DNA from: Sphaerisporangium siamense
GTDB taxonomy: Bacteria; Actinomycetota; Actinomycetes; Streptosporangiales; Streptosporangiaceae
DNA length: 64,000 bases
Direction: 5' to 3'
Assembly: GCF_014205275.1 (NCBI RefSeq)
Contig: NZ_JACHND010000001.1
Location: 3,968,001 to 4,032,000, forward strand
Shown here: piece by piece, positions 35,572 through 44,182 of the stretch
How positions within the stretch are numbered: the first letter of the stretch is position 1
How the letters are laid out: each line of letters starts with the position of its first letter
Translations under genes and position numbers: made by a program
Notes under the pieces: generated by a model
Told to the model about the DNA's origin: nothing
The model's input: the letters and a program-made list of their open reading frames with translations, nothing else
Databases searched by the model: none

Positions 35572-38076
35572 CTACTCCTCGTCCGGGGCGTCCGGCCCGG
35601 CCGGAGACGGGGGAGCGAGGGCGGGGCCGCTGCCGAGCGCCCCGCCGATCGCGGCGATGTCCGGCGCGACCCGCACGCCCGAGCCGTCGCGGCGTCCGAG
35701 CTCGGACGGCAGCTCCACCGGCTTGCCCGTCGAGGACACGGCCTTGACCGGCGCGGGGCCCGCCCAGGCCAGCACCAGGACGTCCTCGCCCTTGAGGAAG
35801 CGCTGGGCGCGGACGCCGCCGGTGGCCCTGCCCTTGGGCGGGAAGTCGGCGTAGTCCGACACCTTGCCGCCGCCCATGCCGGTGCCGGGCAGCGCCGAGG
35901 CCGACCCGGCGATGGTGACCACGCGGGACTCGCGGGAGGGATCGACCACCCCGTACCAGATGACCTTGGCGCCGTCGGCGAGGCGGATGCCGGCCATGCC
36001 CCCGGCGGGCCGCCCCTGCGGGCGCACCGAGGACGCCGGGAAGCGCAGCACCTGGGCGTCGGAGGAGATGAACACCAGGTCATGGTCCTCGGAGGTGACC
36101 TCGACGGCGCCGACCACGCTGTCGCCGGGCTTGAGGCCGATGACCTCGAAGTCGTCGCGGTTCACGGGGTACTCGGGCACGACGCGCTTGACCATGCCGT
36201 GTGCGGTGCCGAGCGCCAGCCCGAGCCCTTGGGGGTCGAGGGAGCCGAGGCCCACGACGTGCTCGCCGGGGTTGAGCGTGACGTACTCGCTCACCGGATG
36301 GCCGCCGGACAGGGACGGGGGAGCGGCCGTGGACGGCAGCGCGGGCAGGTCGAGCACCGAGACGCGGATGGCGCGCCCGGCGGAGGTGATCACGCCGACC
36401 TCGCCTCTGACCGTCGAGCGCACGACCGCGACCAGCACATCGTGAGCCGAGCGTTCCTCGCCGGTGCCGAGCGGGACGGCGTCGCCGGTGCGGGCGAGCA
36501 GGCCGGTGGAGGACAGCAGCACCAGGCACGGGTCGTCGGCGACCTCCAGCGGCATGGCCGCCGCGGTCGCGACGCTCGCGCCGTCCTCCAGCAGGACGGT
36601 GCGGCGCGGGGCGCCGTAGGTCTTGGCGACGTCGGCCAGCTCGCCGGACACGACCCGGCGCAGCTTGTCCTCGGAGGACAGGATGGCGGCGAGCTCGGCG
36701 ATCTCGTCGTTCAACGTCTGACGCTCGCGGTCCAGCTCCAGCTTGTCGTACCGGGTGAGGCGGCGCAGCGGGGTGTCGAGGATGTAGACGGCCTGGGTCT
36801 CGGACAGGTCGAAGATCTCCATGAGGCGGGCGCGCGCCTCAGCGGAGTCCTCGGAGGAGCGAATGACCTGGATGACCTCGTCGATGTTGAGCAGCGCGAC
36901 GATGAGGCCGTCCACCAGGTGGAGGCGCTCCTCGCGCTTGCGCAGCCGGTGGGCGGACCTGCGGCGCACGACGTCGATGCGGTGGTCGACGTAGACCTGG
37001 AGCAGCTCGCGCAGGCCGAGCGTGCGGGGCTGGCCGTCGACCAGCGCCACGTTGTTGATGCCGAACGTCTCCTCCATGGGAGTCAGGCGGTAGAGCTCGG
37101 CGAGCACGGCCTCGGGGTGGAAGCCGTTCTTGACCTCGATGACCAGGCGCAGGCCCTTGTGCCGGTCGGTGAGGTCCTTCAGGTCGGAGATGCCGGACAA
37201 CCTCTTGGAGGTCACCAGCTCCTTGATCTTGGTGATGACCCGCTCGGGCCCGACGTTGAAGGGCAGCTCGGTGACGACGATGCCCTTGCGCCGGGGGGTG
37301 ACCTGCTCGACGGTGGCCTTGGCGCGCATGCGGAAGGTGCCGCGGCCGGTCTGGTAGGCGTCGCGGACGCCGGAGAGCCCGATGATCGTGCCGCCGGTCG
37401 GCAGGTCGGGCCCGGGGACGAAGCGCATCAGCTCGTCGAGCGTGGCGCCCGGGTTCTTGATCAGGTGGCGGGCGGCGGCGATGACCTCGACGAGGTTGTG
37501 CGGCGCCATGTTGGTCGCCATGCCGACCGCGATGCCGGAGGCGCCGTTCACCAGGAGGTTGGGGAAGGCGCTCGGCAGGACCGTCGGCTCGGTCTCCTGG
37601 CCGTCGTAGTTCGGCTTGAAGTCGACGGTGTCCTCGTCGATGGACTGCACCATCAGCATGGCCGCGGGGGCCAGGCGCGCCTCGGTGTACCGCATGGCGG
37701 CGGGGAGATCGTCGGGGGAGCCGAAGTTGCCGTGCCCGTCCACCAGCGGCAGCCGCATCGAGAACGGCTGGGCCATGCGCACCAGCGCGTCGTAGATGGC
37801 GCTGTCGCCGTGGGGGTGCAGCTTGCCCATCACGTCGCCGACGACGCGCGAGGACTTCACGTGCCCGCGCTCGGGCCGCAGGCCCATCTCGCTCATCGAG
37901 TAGAGGATGCGGCGTTGGACCGGCTTGAGGCCGTCACGGGCGTCGGGGAGCGCGCGCTGGTAGATCACCGAGTAGGCGTACTCGAGGTAGCTCGTGCGCA
38001 TCTCGGTCGCCACGTCGATGTCGACGATGCGTTCCTCGAAGTCTTCCGGCGGGGGCGTGGTGGTGCGTCGGGCCAT
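35572..38076 (-). CDS. parC: DNA topoisomerase IV subunit A (ParC; GyrA-type subunit)
   Basis: The protein has 834 residues. The winged-helix breakage-reunion domain has [17 protein letters not shown], the quinolone-determining segment [19 protein letters not shown] (Ser92, Asp96) and catalytic Tyr130 in [31 protein letters not shown] follows. The C-terminal beta-pinwheel repeats have degenerate GyrA boxes, favouring ParC over GyrA. The subunit cuts both DNA strands and, with ParE encoded at 61499-63571, separates sister chromosomes. ATG 38076 was chosen ([20 protein letters not shown]); ATG 38085 is also possible. Gyrase genes are normally next to dnaA/recF, not here, which also supports topoisomerase IV. 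Confidence 0.9.
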   Translation of the reverse strand: MARRTTTPPPEDFEERIVDIDVATEMRTSYLEYAYSVIYQRALPDARDGLKPVQRRILYSMSEMGLRPERGHVKSSRVVGDVMGKLHPHGDSAIYDALVRMAQPFSMRLPLVDGHGNFGSPDDLPAAMRYTEARLAPAAMLMVQSIDEDTVDFKPNYDGQETEPTVLPSAFPNLLVNGASGIAVGMATNMAPHNLVEVIAAARHLIKNPGATLDELMRFVPGPDLPTGGTIIGLSGVRDAYQTGRGTFRMRAKATVEQVTPRRKGIVVTELPFNVGPERVITKIKELVTSKRLSGISDLKDLTDRHKGLRLVIEVKNGFHPEAVLAELYRLTPMEETFGINNVALVDGQPRTLGLRELLQVYVDHRIDVVRRRSAHRLRKREERLHLVDGLIVALLNIDEVIQVIRSSEDSAEARARLMEIFDLSETQAVYILDTPLRRLTRYDKLELDRERQTLNDEIAELAAILSSEDKLRRVVSGELADVAKTYGAPRRTVLLEDGASVATAAAMPLEVADDPCLVLLSSTGLLARTGDAVPLGTGEERSAHDVLVAVVRSTVRGEVGVITSAGRAIRVSVLDLPALPSTAAPPSLSGGHPVSEYVTLNPGEHVVGLGSLDPQGLGLALGTAHGMVKRVVPEYPVNRDDFEVIGLKPGDSVVGAVEVTSEDHDLVFISSDAQVLRFPASSVRPQGRPAGGMAGIRLADGAKVIWYGVVDPSRESRVVTIAGSASALPGTGMGGGKVSDYADFPPKGRATGGVRAQRFLKGEDVLVLAWAGPAPVKAVSSTGKPVELPSELGRRDGSGVRVAPDIAAIGGALGSGPALAPPSPAGPDAPDEE

Positions 38077-38285
38077 ATCGAACATTGTGCCGAAGCTTGG
38101 AGGTGCTCCGCGACCCGAAGCGCTTTTGCGCCCGTACGACGGCAGGCGCGGCGGCGTCGGCCGTTTGGACGTCTCCGGCACGGATAAGGCTCATGCGTTC
38201 GCGCCGGGCTCACCCCGCCCGGCAGTCGCCGAGGTGACCGGCGATCGCAGTTTGGTAGTGTCGCCATCGACCGAAGGGAGTGCCC

Positions 38286-38648
38286 ATGAGCGAGATCGCA
38301 CGTATGTACGCCGTCGTCCTGGACTGTCCGGACCCCCAGGCGCTGGCCGCCTTCTACTCGGCCGTGCTCGGGTGGAAGGTCGTGGACGACCGGCCCGACT
38401 GGGTCACCATCAGCGGAGGCGGGGACTACAAGCTGTCCTTCCAGCACGCCGAGGACTTCAGGGCGCCGGTGTGGCCGTCGTCCGACCACCCTCAGCAGAT
38501 GCACCTGGACCTGGTCGTGGACGACCGCGAGAAGTCCGGCGCCCAGGTGGTCGCCCTGGGCGCGGTCCAGCACTCCCACCAGCCGGGACGGGACTTCACC
38601 GTCTACCTCGACCCGGCGGGCCACCCCTTCTGCCTCTGCGACGACTGA
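38286..38648 (+). CDS. VOC (glyoxalase/bleomycin resistance fold) family protein
   Basis: The protein has 120 residues with the typical VOC opening ARMYAVVLDCPDPQALAAFY followed by VLGWKVVDDRPDWVTI and a second beta-alpha-beta-beta-beta module beginning QMHLDLVVDDREKSGAQVV and ending VYLDPAGHPFCLCDD. The His and Glu/Asp positions that could bind metal are partly kept (His in QMHLD). Members range from glyoxalases to drug-binding proteins; this one cannot be placed more precisely. GAAGGGAG precedes ATG 38286. Confidence 0.9.
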   Translation: MSEIARMYAVVLDCPDPQALAAFYSAVLGWKVVDDRPDWVTISGGGDYKLSFQHAEDFRAPVWPSSDHPQQMHLDLVVDDREKSGAQVVALGAVQHSHQPGRDFTVYLDPAGHPFCLCDD

Positions 38649-38673
38649 GGGGCCGGCCGGGCCCGGCGCCCGT

Positions 38674-38859
38674 TCAGGCGGCGGGCGTCGTGCCCCCCGG
38701 GCGGGGGAAACGGATCACGTTGCGGCCCGTGTACGCCTGCAGGTGAACGATCGTGGAATCGGTCGCGGACTCGGAGGACGGCTTGCGGCGGTGCGCGGAA
38801 CGGATGTCGCGCACCTTGTGCCGTGGTACGTAAGCGGGTACCGCCGCCAGCCTCTTCAT
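38674..38859 (-). CDS. Short basic protein, function unknown
   Basis: The product has 61 residues, starts MKRLAAVPAYVPRHKVRDIR and is very basic in the first half, with NVIRFPRPGG near the end. A GGGGGG tract sits just before the ATG, and an AT-rich element (TATATAAC on the coding strand) lies about 25 bases upstream, giving a believable promoter. No family recognised. Codon bias is consistent with coding but the length makes this uncertain. Confidence 0.45.
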   Translation of the reverse strand: MKRLAAVPAYVPRHKVRDIRSAHRRKPSSESATDSTIVHLQAYTGRNVIRFPRPGGTTPAA

Positions 38860-38941
38860 CGAACCCCCCGCCGTGACGCATTCGTTATATAGATGTCTAC
38901 AGATGTGATCGTAAGACCATCGTAAAGATCGCGGATGGCCG

Positions 38942-39043
38942 CTAGTAGGGCAGGGGGCGTCCCGACGGGGACCTCAGGTCCAGGGACGCCGCCGTCTCGG
39001 TGCGGCGGTTCGTGCGCGGACGGGCGATTCTGATGCGCCTCAT
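38942..39043 (-). CDS. Very short Arg-rich peptide ORF (33 codons)
   Basis: The frame starts MRRIRIARPRTNRRTETAAS and ends SGRPLPY followed by TAG. GGAAGGAG lies eight bases before the ATG, one of the best ribosome sites in the window, which is the main support. It lies upstream of the 61-residue basic protein on the same strand. Function unknown; no modification enzyme or transporter that would suggest a peptide natural product is adjacent. Confidence 0.4.
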   Translation of the reverse strand: MRRIRIARPRTNRRTETAASLDLRSPSGRPLPY

Positions 39044-39290
39044 CGACGGCTCCTTCCTCTGCGAGGTGCCGGTGTCCCTGGGCACACCATTTCTCCGCGA
39101 GGTTGACGTCTTCTTATCAACGGCTTGCAGCCCCCGTCCGCCGGGCGCGCGCGGCCGCGGCCGTCGCCGTTCCCCTTCCCGGGCCGGTGCCGGTGCCGTT
39201 ACGCTTGGTGTTCCCTTGACCACAGAATGACTCCGTCGTCGGCGCCGCGCCGGTGAGTCAGGTCTGGCCGGGTGTCTGCGAGGGAGCCTC

Positions 39291-40121
39291 ATGACCAGAA
39301 TGATCGACATCGACCCGTCCGAGTCGCCGCGCGCGCGTTTCGCCTACGAGCTGCGCCGCCACCGTCTCGCGGCGCGGCTCACGCAGAAACAGCTCGCCCG
39401 CAGGATCGGCTTCTCCACCAGCGCGGTGGCCATGGTCGAGACCTCCAAGTTCCGCCCTTCCGAGCGCTTCGCCGAGCGGTGTGACGAGGCGTTCGGCCTG
39501 GACGGCGTGGTGACCCGCCTGTACGCCGAGGTCTGGCCGCCCCCGCCCCCGGTCCCCGCCCACTTCCGCGACTGGGCGGTCGAGGAACGGCGTGCCACCG
39601 CCCTGCGGTTCTGGGCGCCCATGCTCGTCCCCGGCATGCTGCAGACCGAGAGCTACGCGCGCCGGGTGCTCTCCCGCCTGCCCGGGGCCACGGAAACGGA
39701 GATCGAGCAGCGCCTGTCGGCCCGCATGCTCCGCCAGGCCGTGCTGTCCCGCGACGACGGCCCGGTCATCACGGCGCTGATCGACGAGGGGGTGTTGCAC
39801 CGCCCCGTCGGCGGGCCCGCGGTCATGCGCGAACAGCTCGCCCACCTGGTGGCGATGACCCGCCACCCGCGGGTCACCGTCCAGATCGTGCCCTACGGCG
39901 CCGAGGCCCTGTCGGGGCTGAACGGCGCCTACTCCATCGCCGAGATGCGCGGCAACCCGTACATGGTGCGCGTCGAGTCCCAGCCCTGGGGGCGCACCCT
40001 GTCGGAACGGGGCCTGATCGCCGACCTGGTCAAGGGCTTCGACGCCATCCGCGCCGACGCCTATCCCCAGCACCTGTCCATCGTCATGATCGAAGAGACG
40101 ATGACGTCCGAATGGGCCTGA
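39291..40121 (+). CDS. XRE-family HTH regulator with DUF5753 (Scr1-type)
   Basis: The protein has 276 residues. Residues about 13-70 are the Cro/C1-type helix-turn-helix (RFAYELRRHRLAARLTQKQL then RRIGFSTSAVAMVET). The rest is DUF5753, the ligand/partner domain: LVPGMLQTESYARRVLSRLP, ISALIDEGVLHR-type stretch (here ITALIDEGVLHRPV), LVAMTRHPRVTVQIVPYGAE and SIVMIEETMTSEWA. Such regulators usually sit beside a small DUF397 protein; no DUF397 gene is visible here, the next gene encoding a Cys-rich protein instead. GAGGGAG precedes ATG 39291. Confidence 0.92.
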   Translation: MTRMIDIDPSESPRARFAYELRRHRLAARLTQKQLARRIGFSTSAVAMVETSKFRPSERFAERCDEAFGLDGVVTRLYAEVWPPPPPVPAHFRDWAVEERRATALRFWAPMLVPGMLQTESYARRVLSRLPGATETEIEQRLSARMLRQAVLSRDDGPVITALIDEGVLHRPVGGPAVMREQLAHLVAMTRHPRVTVQIVPYGAEALSGLNGAYSIAEMRGNPYMVRVESQPWGRTLSERGLIADLVKGFDAIRADAYPQHLSIVMIEETMTSEWA

Positions 40122-40281
40122 GCGGGTCTGTCGGCAGTGGGGGCGCTGTGCGTTCGGCTCTGCGTGAGCGGGTAAAGGGCCGGTCCCTGGATCGCCAATT
40201 ATGCGTACATGGTCGTCCGGCCATGACGGCTCCCGGGAGGTTTCGGGGTAATTCGGGAGAGACGCGTAAGGGGTGAGGATC

Positions 40282-40530
40282 ATGGCGAAGTGCGAAGTAT
40301 GCGGCAATGACTATGACATGAGCTTCGAGATCCACGCCAAGGGCGGCGTGCACACCTACGACAGCTTCGAGTGCGCCATCCAGGGCATGGCCCCCACCTG
40401 CGAGAACTGCGGCGTCCGCATCGTCGGGCACGGCGTCGACGCCGGCGGCCACTGGTACTGCTGCGCCCACTGCGCGCGCAGGCAGGGCGTCTCCGCGATC
40501 GTCGACCACGTCGGCGCCGCGACCTACTGA
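40282..40530 (+). CDS. Small Cys/His-rich metal-binding protein (prokaryotic-metallothionein-like)
   Basis: The protein has 82 residues with Cys at 4, 7, 31, 40, 43, 60, 61 and 64 and several His. The pairs CEVC, CENC and CCAHC are spaced like two zinc ribbons or a bacterial metallothionein fold. It starts MAKCEVCGNDYDMSFEIHAK, seen in many actinobacterial genomes. It probably binds zinc; a role in metal storage or as a small regulator is inference. AAGGGGTGAGG precedes ATG 40282. It lies 160 bp after the XRE regulator on the same strand. Confidence 0.8.
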   Translation: MAKCEVCGNDYDMSFEIHAKGGVHTYDSFECAIQGMAPTCENCGVRIVGHGVDAGGHWYCCAHCARRQGVSAIVDHVGAATY

Positions 40531-40980
40531 CCGCCCGCGTCCACGCGGTCGTACCGTCGCCGCGACATCGTGGCGGGACGGGGTCCCGCCGCGCGTCCTG
40601 GACGGTCCAGGTCCCGCTCTGGCTAATTTATGGTCGTGCCGCTTGCCTTATGGGTGGTGTTGCGGACATTGTTAGGGATGCCGGTCCGGCGGGTGAGGTC
40701 AGGTCACCCGCCGGGCCGGTTCCGTGATCCTTCCAGGGGCGCCGCCATGCCCCGCGACCGCCGGGCCGCTGCGGCGCTCACGCCGCCGCCCAGGCCGGAA
40801 CCGGAACCGGAACCCGCGGATCCCCGCGGTCAGGACCGGACGGGAACGACGGCCGCCGCCGATCACACGCACCCCCGGCCAGTACCGCCCGCACCCACCA
40901 CGACCGGCGAGGCTCTCCGCTCGCGATCGTGTCCGCCTTTGGCGGGGGAGGGCGCGGAATCTGTTGTGAGGTCCGGCCGG
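40531..40980. other. Intergenic region with a strong inverted repeat
   Basis: No credible gene in about 450 bp. The main structure is the inverted repeat at 40681-40719. The 40620-40680 stretch is less GC-rich than the surroundings (ggctaatttatggtcgtgcc). The remainder is GC-rich, low-bias sequence. Confidence 0.5.
40681..40719. terminator. 16 bp hairpin, possible terminator
   Basis: CCGGTCCGGCGGGTGA pairs with TCACCCGCCGGGCCGG (one G-T) around the seven-base loop GGTCAGG. It lies between the convergent Cys-rich and DoxX genes, 150 bp beyond the first stop codon. No T-tract follows. Confidence 0.5.
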
Positions 40981-41862
40981 TCAGTCCTTGTCGGACGGTT
41001 TGCGGCTGCCCGCGACCAGGCGGTCACGTCCGGCGGGCGGCGGCGCGTCGCGGGGGGACTCGGGGTCCTCGGAGCCGGACTCGGCGGGCTTGGCGGCGCG
41101 GCGGGCGCGCGGCGCCTTGCGCGGCGCGGTGACCTCGGCGGTGTCGGAGCCCTCCGGAGACCCCGATGACCCTGATGAGCCGGACGTCCCGGACCCGGAG
41201 GAGGTCCCGGGCGAGCCGGGGGAGTCTGAGGAACCGGAGGCGCCGTCGCCGGGGTGGTCCTTCATCTTGGCGAAGGTGACGGGACCCGCCGGGGGCGGCT
41301 TGGACGTGGCGTCCCCGTCGCGGGGAGCGTCCACCCGGGTGACCTCGTGGTCGGAGGCCGTCCCGGTGGGCCGGGCGGTGTCGCGCCAGGAGGAGATGAC
41401 GTCGTCGGCCTCGGCGTCGGCGGCCATCTCGCCGGCGGCCTCGGCCTCGCGCCGCCGGATCACGACGAGGTGGTCGACCGAGACGCGGCCCGCGCCGACC
41501 ACGGCGAGCAGCACCGACGCGGCTCCGAGCGCGACGACGAGGTTGACGTCCCCGCCGGTGAGCGGCAGGCCGGTGTCCCCGCTGACGAGGGCGAACACCG
41601 CCAGCGCCTCGGCGAACAGGATGAGCCCGCAGGCGGGCACGGCGAGACCCGCGACCAGCAGCGCCCCGCCGAGCAGTTCGATGAGCATGGTGGCGGCGGC
41701 CCACACACCCGGCCCGGGGGCGCCCATCTTCGCGAACTGGTCGCTCGTCGCGGTCAGCCCGAACTCCAGCTTGTGCCAGCCGTTGGCGAAGAAGATCCCG
41801 CCGACGCCCAGCCGGGCGGCGAGCGCGGCGAGATCCTGGAAGGCTCGTCTCACGGTAGCCAT
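40981..41862 (-). CDS. DoxX family membrane protein with long disordered tail
   Basis: The protein has 293 residues. The first 135 residues are a DoxX module with four hydrophobic helices: FQDLAALAARLGVGGIFFAN, WAAATMLIELLGGALLVAGL, GLILFAEALAVFALVSG and LVVALGAASVLLAVVGAG; the NGWHK turn after helix 1 is family-typical. DoxX proteins are small quinone-linked or redox-stress membrane proteins. The last 150 residues are a cytoplasmic Ser/Gly/Pro/Asp tail (repeated GSSGSSGS) ending in a basic Arg/Lys stretch, unusual for the family. The start is ATG 41862. Confidence 0.85.
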   Translation of the reverse strand: MATVRRAFQDLAALAARLGVGGIFFANGWHKLEFGLTATSDQFAKMGAPGPGVWAAATMLIELLGGALLVAGLAVPACGLILFAEALAVFALVSGDTGLPLTGGDVNLVVALGAASVLLAVVGAGRVSVDHLVVIRRREAEAAGEMAADAEADDVISSWRDTARPTGTASDHEVTRVDAPRDGDATSKPPPAGPVTFAKMKDHPGDGASGSSDSPGSPGTSSGSGTSGSSGSSGSPEGSDTAEVTAPRKAPRARRAAKPAESGSEDPESPRDAPPPAGRDRLVAGSRKPSDKD

Positions 41863-42099
41863 TCTGTAGGGGTCTGTCCGTGTTGCACAGGCGATTGCCC
41901 TGTATCCCTCCCGTCATGCGCGGTGGGCGTGGAAGGCGCACGCGCGGCCCGTCCGCGTAGATCGCCGAGGGGCGGCGCGCCGTTCTGGAGGGACCGCTGG
42001 GGTTGCCGGTCACGGTGAGGCGGTCCCGACCTCTCTAGAGAGCTATAGGTATATGTCCGACATCTAGGCAAAGGGTGATCCGCAACAGACCATTACGGC

Positions 42100-43992
42100 G
42101 TGGGGAACGCCAGCGAGGAATCCGATCCCTCTCCGGTGCCGTCCCCGCGAGACCGCTCCGATCCCCGCGCCTGGTGTGTGGTCGCCGTCGCACGGCTGGC
42201 CCGCGACCAGCCGGAGGGAGCGCTGGAGGCCGCCGGCGAGGCGGTCGAACGCGATCCCGACGGCGAGTGGGGGCATCGGCTGACGAGTCTCGCCCTCGAA
42301 CGCCTCGGCCGCGACTCCGAGGCGGTCGTCGCGGCTCAGGACGCCGTCCGGCTCGCACCCGGCTCCTGGGCCGCGCGGCTACGTCTGGGCGCGGCCCTGC
42401 GCAGGCTCCCCGGCCGCTGGAGGGACGCCTGGGCGCAGGCCCAGCAGGCCGTCCGCTTCGCCCCCGAGCAGCCCGACCCGCACGTCCTCATCGGCGACCT
42501 GGCGCTGGCCCGGGGCGACCACGGGCAGGCCGCCACCGCCTACCGGGCGGCCCTGCGCCGCGACGCCGACCACCCCGGCGCCCGCGTCAACCTCGGCCTC
42601 ACCTTCCTGCGCTGGGACCGCCCCCGCGACCACCACGACCCGACCTGGCAGGTGGACCCGCGCGAGACCGCCCGCGCCCGCCGCGCGCTGGAAACGTGGG
42701 CCAGGCATCTGCGCGCCCTGTTCGCGGCCTGCCTCGCCGCGGTGGCCGTGCTGTCCTTCTGGTACGGACTGCGCGAGGAGGCCACGATCGGCGGCGCCGC
42801 CGCGTTCCTGGTGGCCGCGGCGATCACCGTGCGCCAGGCGAGGAAGGTCCAGGTCTGGCGGTTCGTGCCCGGCATGCTGGCCCGCGACCTGTGGCTCGCG
42901 GTCGCCGTCTCGGTCACCCTGCTGGTGACGGCCGCCTACGCGGTCGCCCTGGCCACCATGCCCACCTGGTCGCTCGCCGACGAGGCGCGCACGGCCCTCC
43001 CGCTCGTCTCCGCCGCCTCCCCCCTGGTGCGGTGGGACGACGTCCTCGGCGCCTTCTGGGCGGGGCTGTTCGGCCTCGTGCTGTTCAACGGCGTGGCGGT
43101 GCTGCTGTTCCGCGCCCTGGCGGAGGCGTGGCGGGGCAGGCCCGTGCGGGCGCTCGCCGAGTTCACCGCCGTGCCGCCCGAGCGGGTCGGCCTGCGCGAC
43201 CTCGGCGTCACGCTGTGGATCGTGGCCACGCGCCTGTGGTTCCTCGTCGCCGCCCTCGCCCTGGCGCCGCTGATCGCCGGAGAGCCGCGCGCGGCGCTCG
43301 CCGGGCCGCTCGTCCCCGCCGCGCTGGTGTACGTGTGGGCCAGGGGCGGTCTGCGGTCACGGCGGCGCGAGGTCGCGTCCTCGGACGCGTGGCTGCTGGT
43401 GGCCGTGCTCGCCCTTCTGGTCGCCTCGGGCGCCCTGGTCGTGGCCGGCGCCGTGCCGGCGGGGGACCCGGTGGCCGTCCGGGCCTGGTGGACGGTCGCG
43501 GCGGCCCAGCTCGCCGTGCTGCTCGCCTTCGCCGCGCGGGCGGCCAGGGGCTGGTGGCGCGGCTCGGCGGGGCCGTGGCGGGCGTCGCTGGTCCCGTGCG
43601 ACGGCTGCGGCCCGCGCCTGCCGGGGGAGGTCACCCCCTCGGTGGGGCTCAGCGCTGATGTGCGGCGCGCCTTCACCCACTCCCGGGGCGTCGTGCTGTC
43701 CTACACCGACGCCGCGGGGCCCCGCACGCTGGCCGTCGGCGCCGTCACCTCGGTCAGCCCGTCCGGCGACCTGCGGCTGATCGCCGCGGAGGACGCCTGG
43801 GCGGCGGCGGAGCGCGACCCGCGCGTGGCCGTCTTCGTCGCCGACCCGGCCGAGCGCCGGTTCTGGGCGGAGGTGCGCGGCATCGCCCTGGCCGACCCGG
43901 CCGACAACGTGCTGCGGGTGACGCCCAAGCACGTGCTCGTCGGCGAGTACCCCGGCCGTCACGAGGCCAGGGCCGTCTCGCGCCGCCCCTGA
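42100..43992 (+). CDS. TPR-repeat protein with multiple transmembrane helices
   Basis: The protein has 630 residues. Residues about 20-175 are at least four tetratricopeptide-like helical pairs (ARDQPEGALEAAGEAVERDP, SEAVVAAQDAVRLAPGSWAA, AWAQAQQAVRFAPEQPDPHV, GQAATAYRAALRRDADHPGA). The central 290 residues hold seven or eight hydrophobic helices separated by short basic loops. The C-terminal ~130 residues are soluble. The N-terminal TPR would face the cytoplasm. Function unknown. The next gene, 190 bp downstream, encodes a membrane-anchored tandem AAA+ ATPase, and TPR plus CbbX-type AAA+ is the domain pair found in EccA of type VII secretion. The start GTG 42100 is uncertain. Confidence 0.75.
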   Translation: MGNASEESDPSPVPSPRDRSDPRAWCVVAVARLARDQPEGALEAAGEAVERDPDGEWGHRLTSLALERLGRDSEAVVAAQDAVRLAPGSWAARLRLGAALRRLPGRWRDAWAQAQQAVRFAPEQPDPHVLIGDLALARGDHGQAATAYRAALRRDADHPGARVNLGLTFLRWDRPRDHHDPTWQVDPRETARARRALETWARHLRALFAACLAAVAVLSFWYGLREEATIGGAAAFLVAAAITVRQARKVQVWRFVPGMLARDLWLAVAVSVTLLVTAAYAVALATMPTWSLADEARTALPLVSAASPLVRWDDVLGAFWAGLFGLVLFNGVAVLLFRALAEAWRGRPVRALAEFTAVPPERVGLRDLGVTLWIVATRLWFLVAALALAPLIAGEPRAALAGPLVPAALVYVWARGGLRSRRREVASSDAWLLVAVLALLVASGALVVAGAVPAGDPVAVRAWWTVAAAQLAVLLAFAARAARGWWRGSAGPWRASLVPCDGCGPRLPGEVTPSVGLSADVRRAFTHSRGVVLSYTDAAGPRTLAVGAVTSVSPSGDLRLIAAEDAWAAAERDPRVAVFVADPAERRFWAEVRGIALADPADNVLRVTPKHVLVGEYPGRHEARAVSRRP

Positions 43993-44182
43993 GCCGCCTC
44001 TGAGCCGCCCCCTCGGCATCCGCCGCCCCAGCGGTCCCAATGGGCGGCTCCCGGCCCGTAACCCGTCCACGCCGGTCCCCGTCCGCGCGCATGGACGCGC
44101 GGCGCGCGGAAAGGGGACAGGGCCGGGGACGCGCGCCGAACGTCCCGGTGCGGTATAACCGGGAGGCGACCGGGGAGGCAAA

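Noticed and set aside
38942..39043. RiPP precursor peptide
   Set aside because: The short Arg-rich peptide has no lanthipeptide, lasso or other core signature, and no modifying enzyme, protease or exporter is near.
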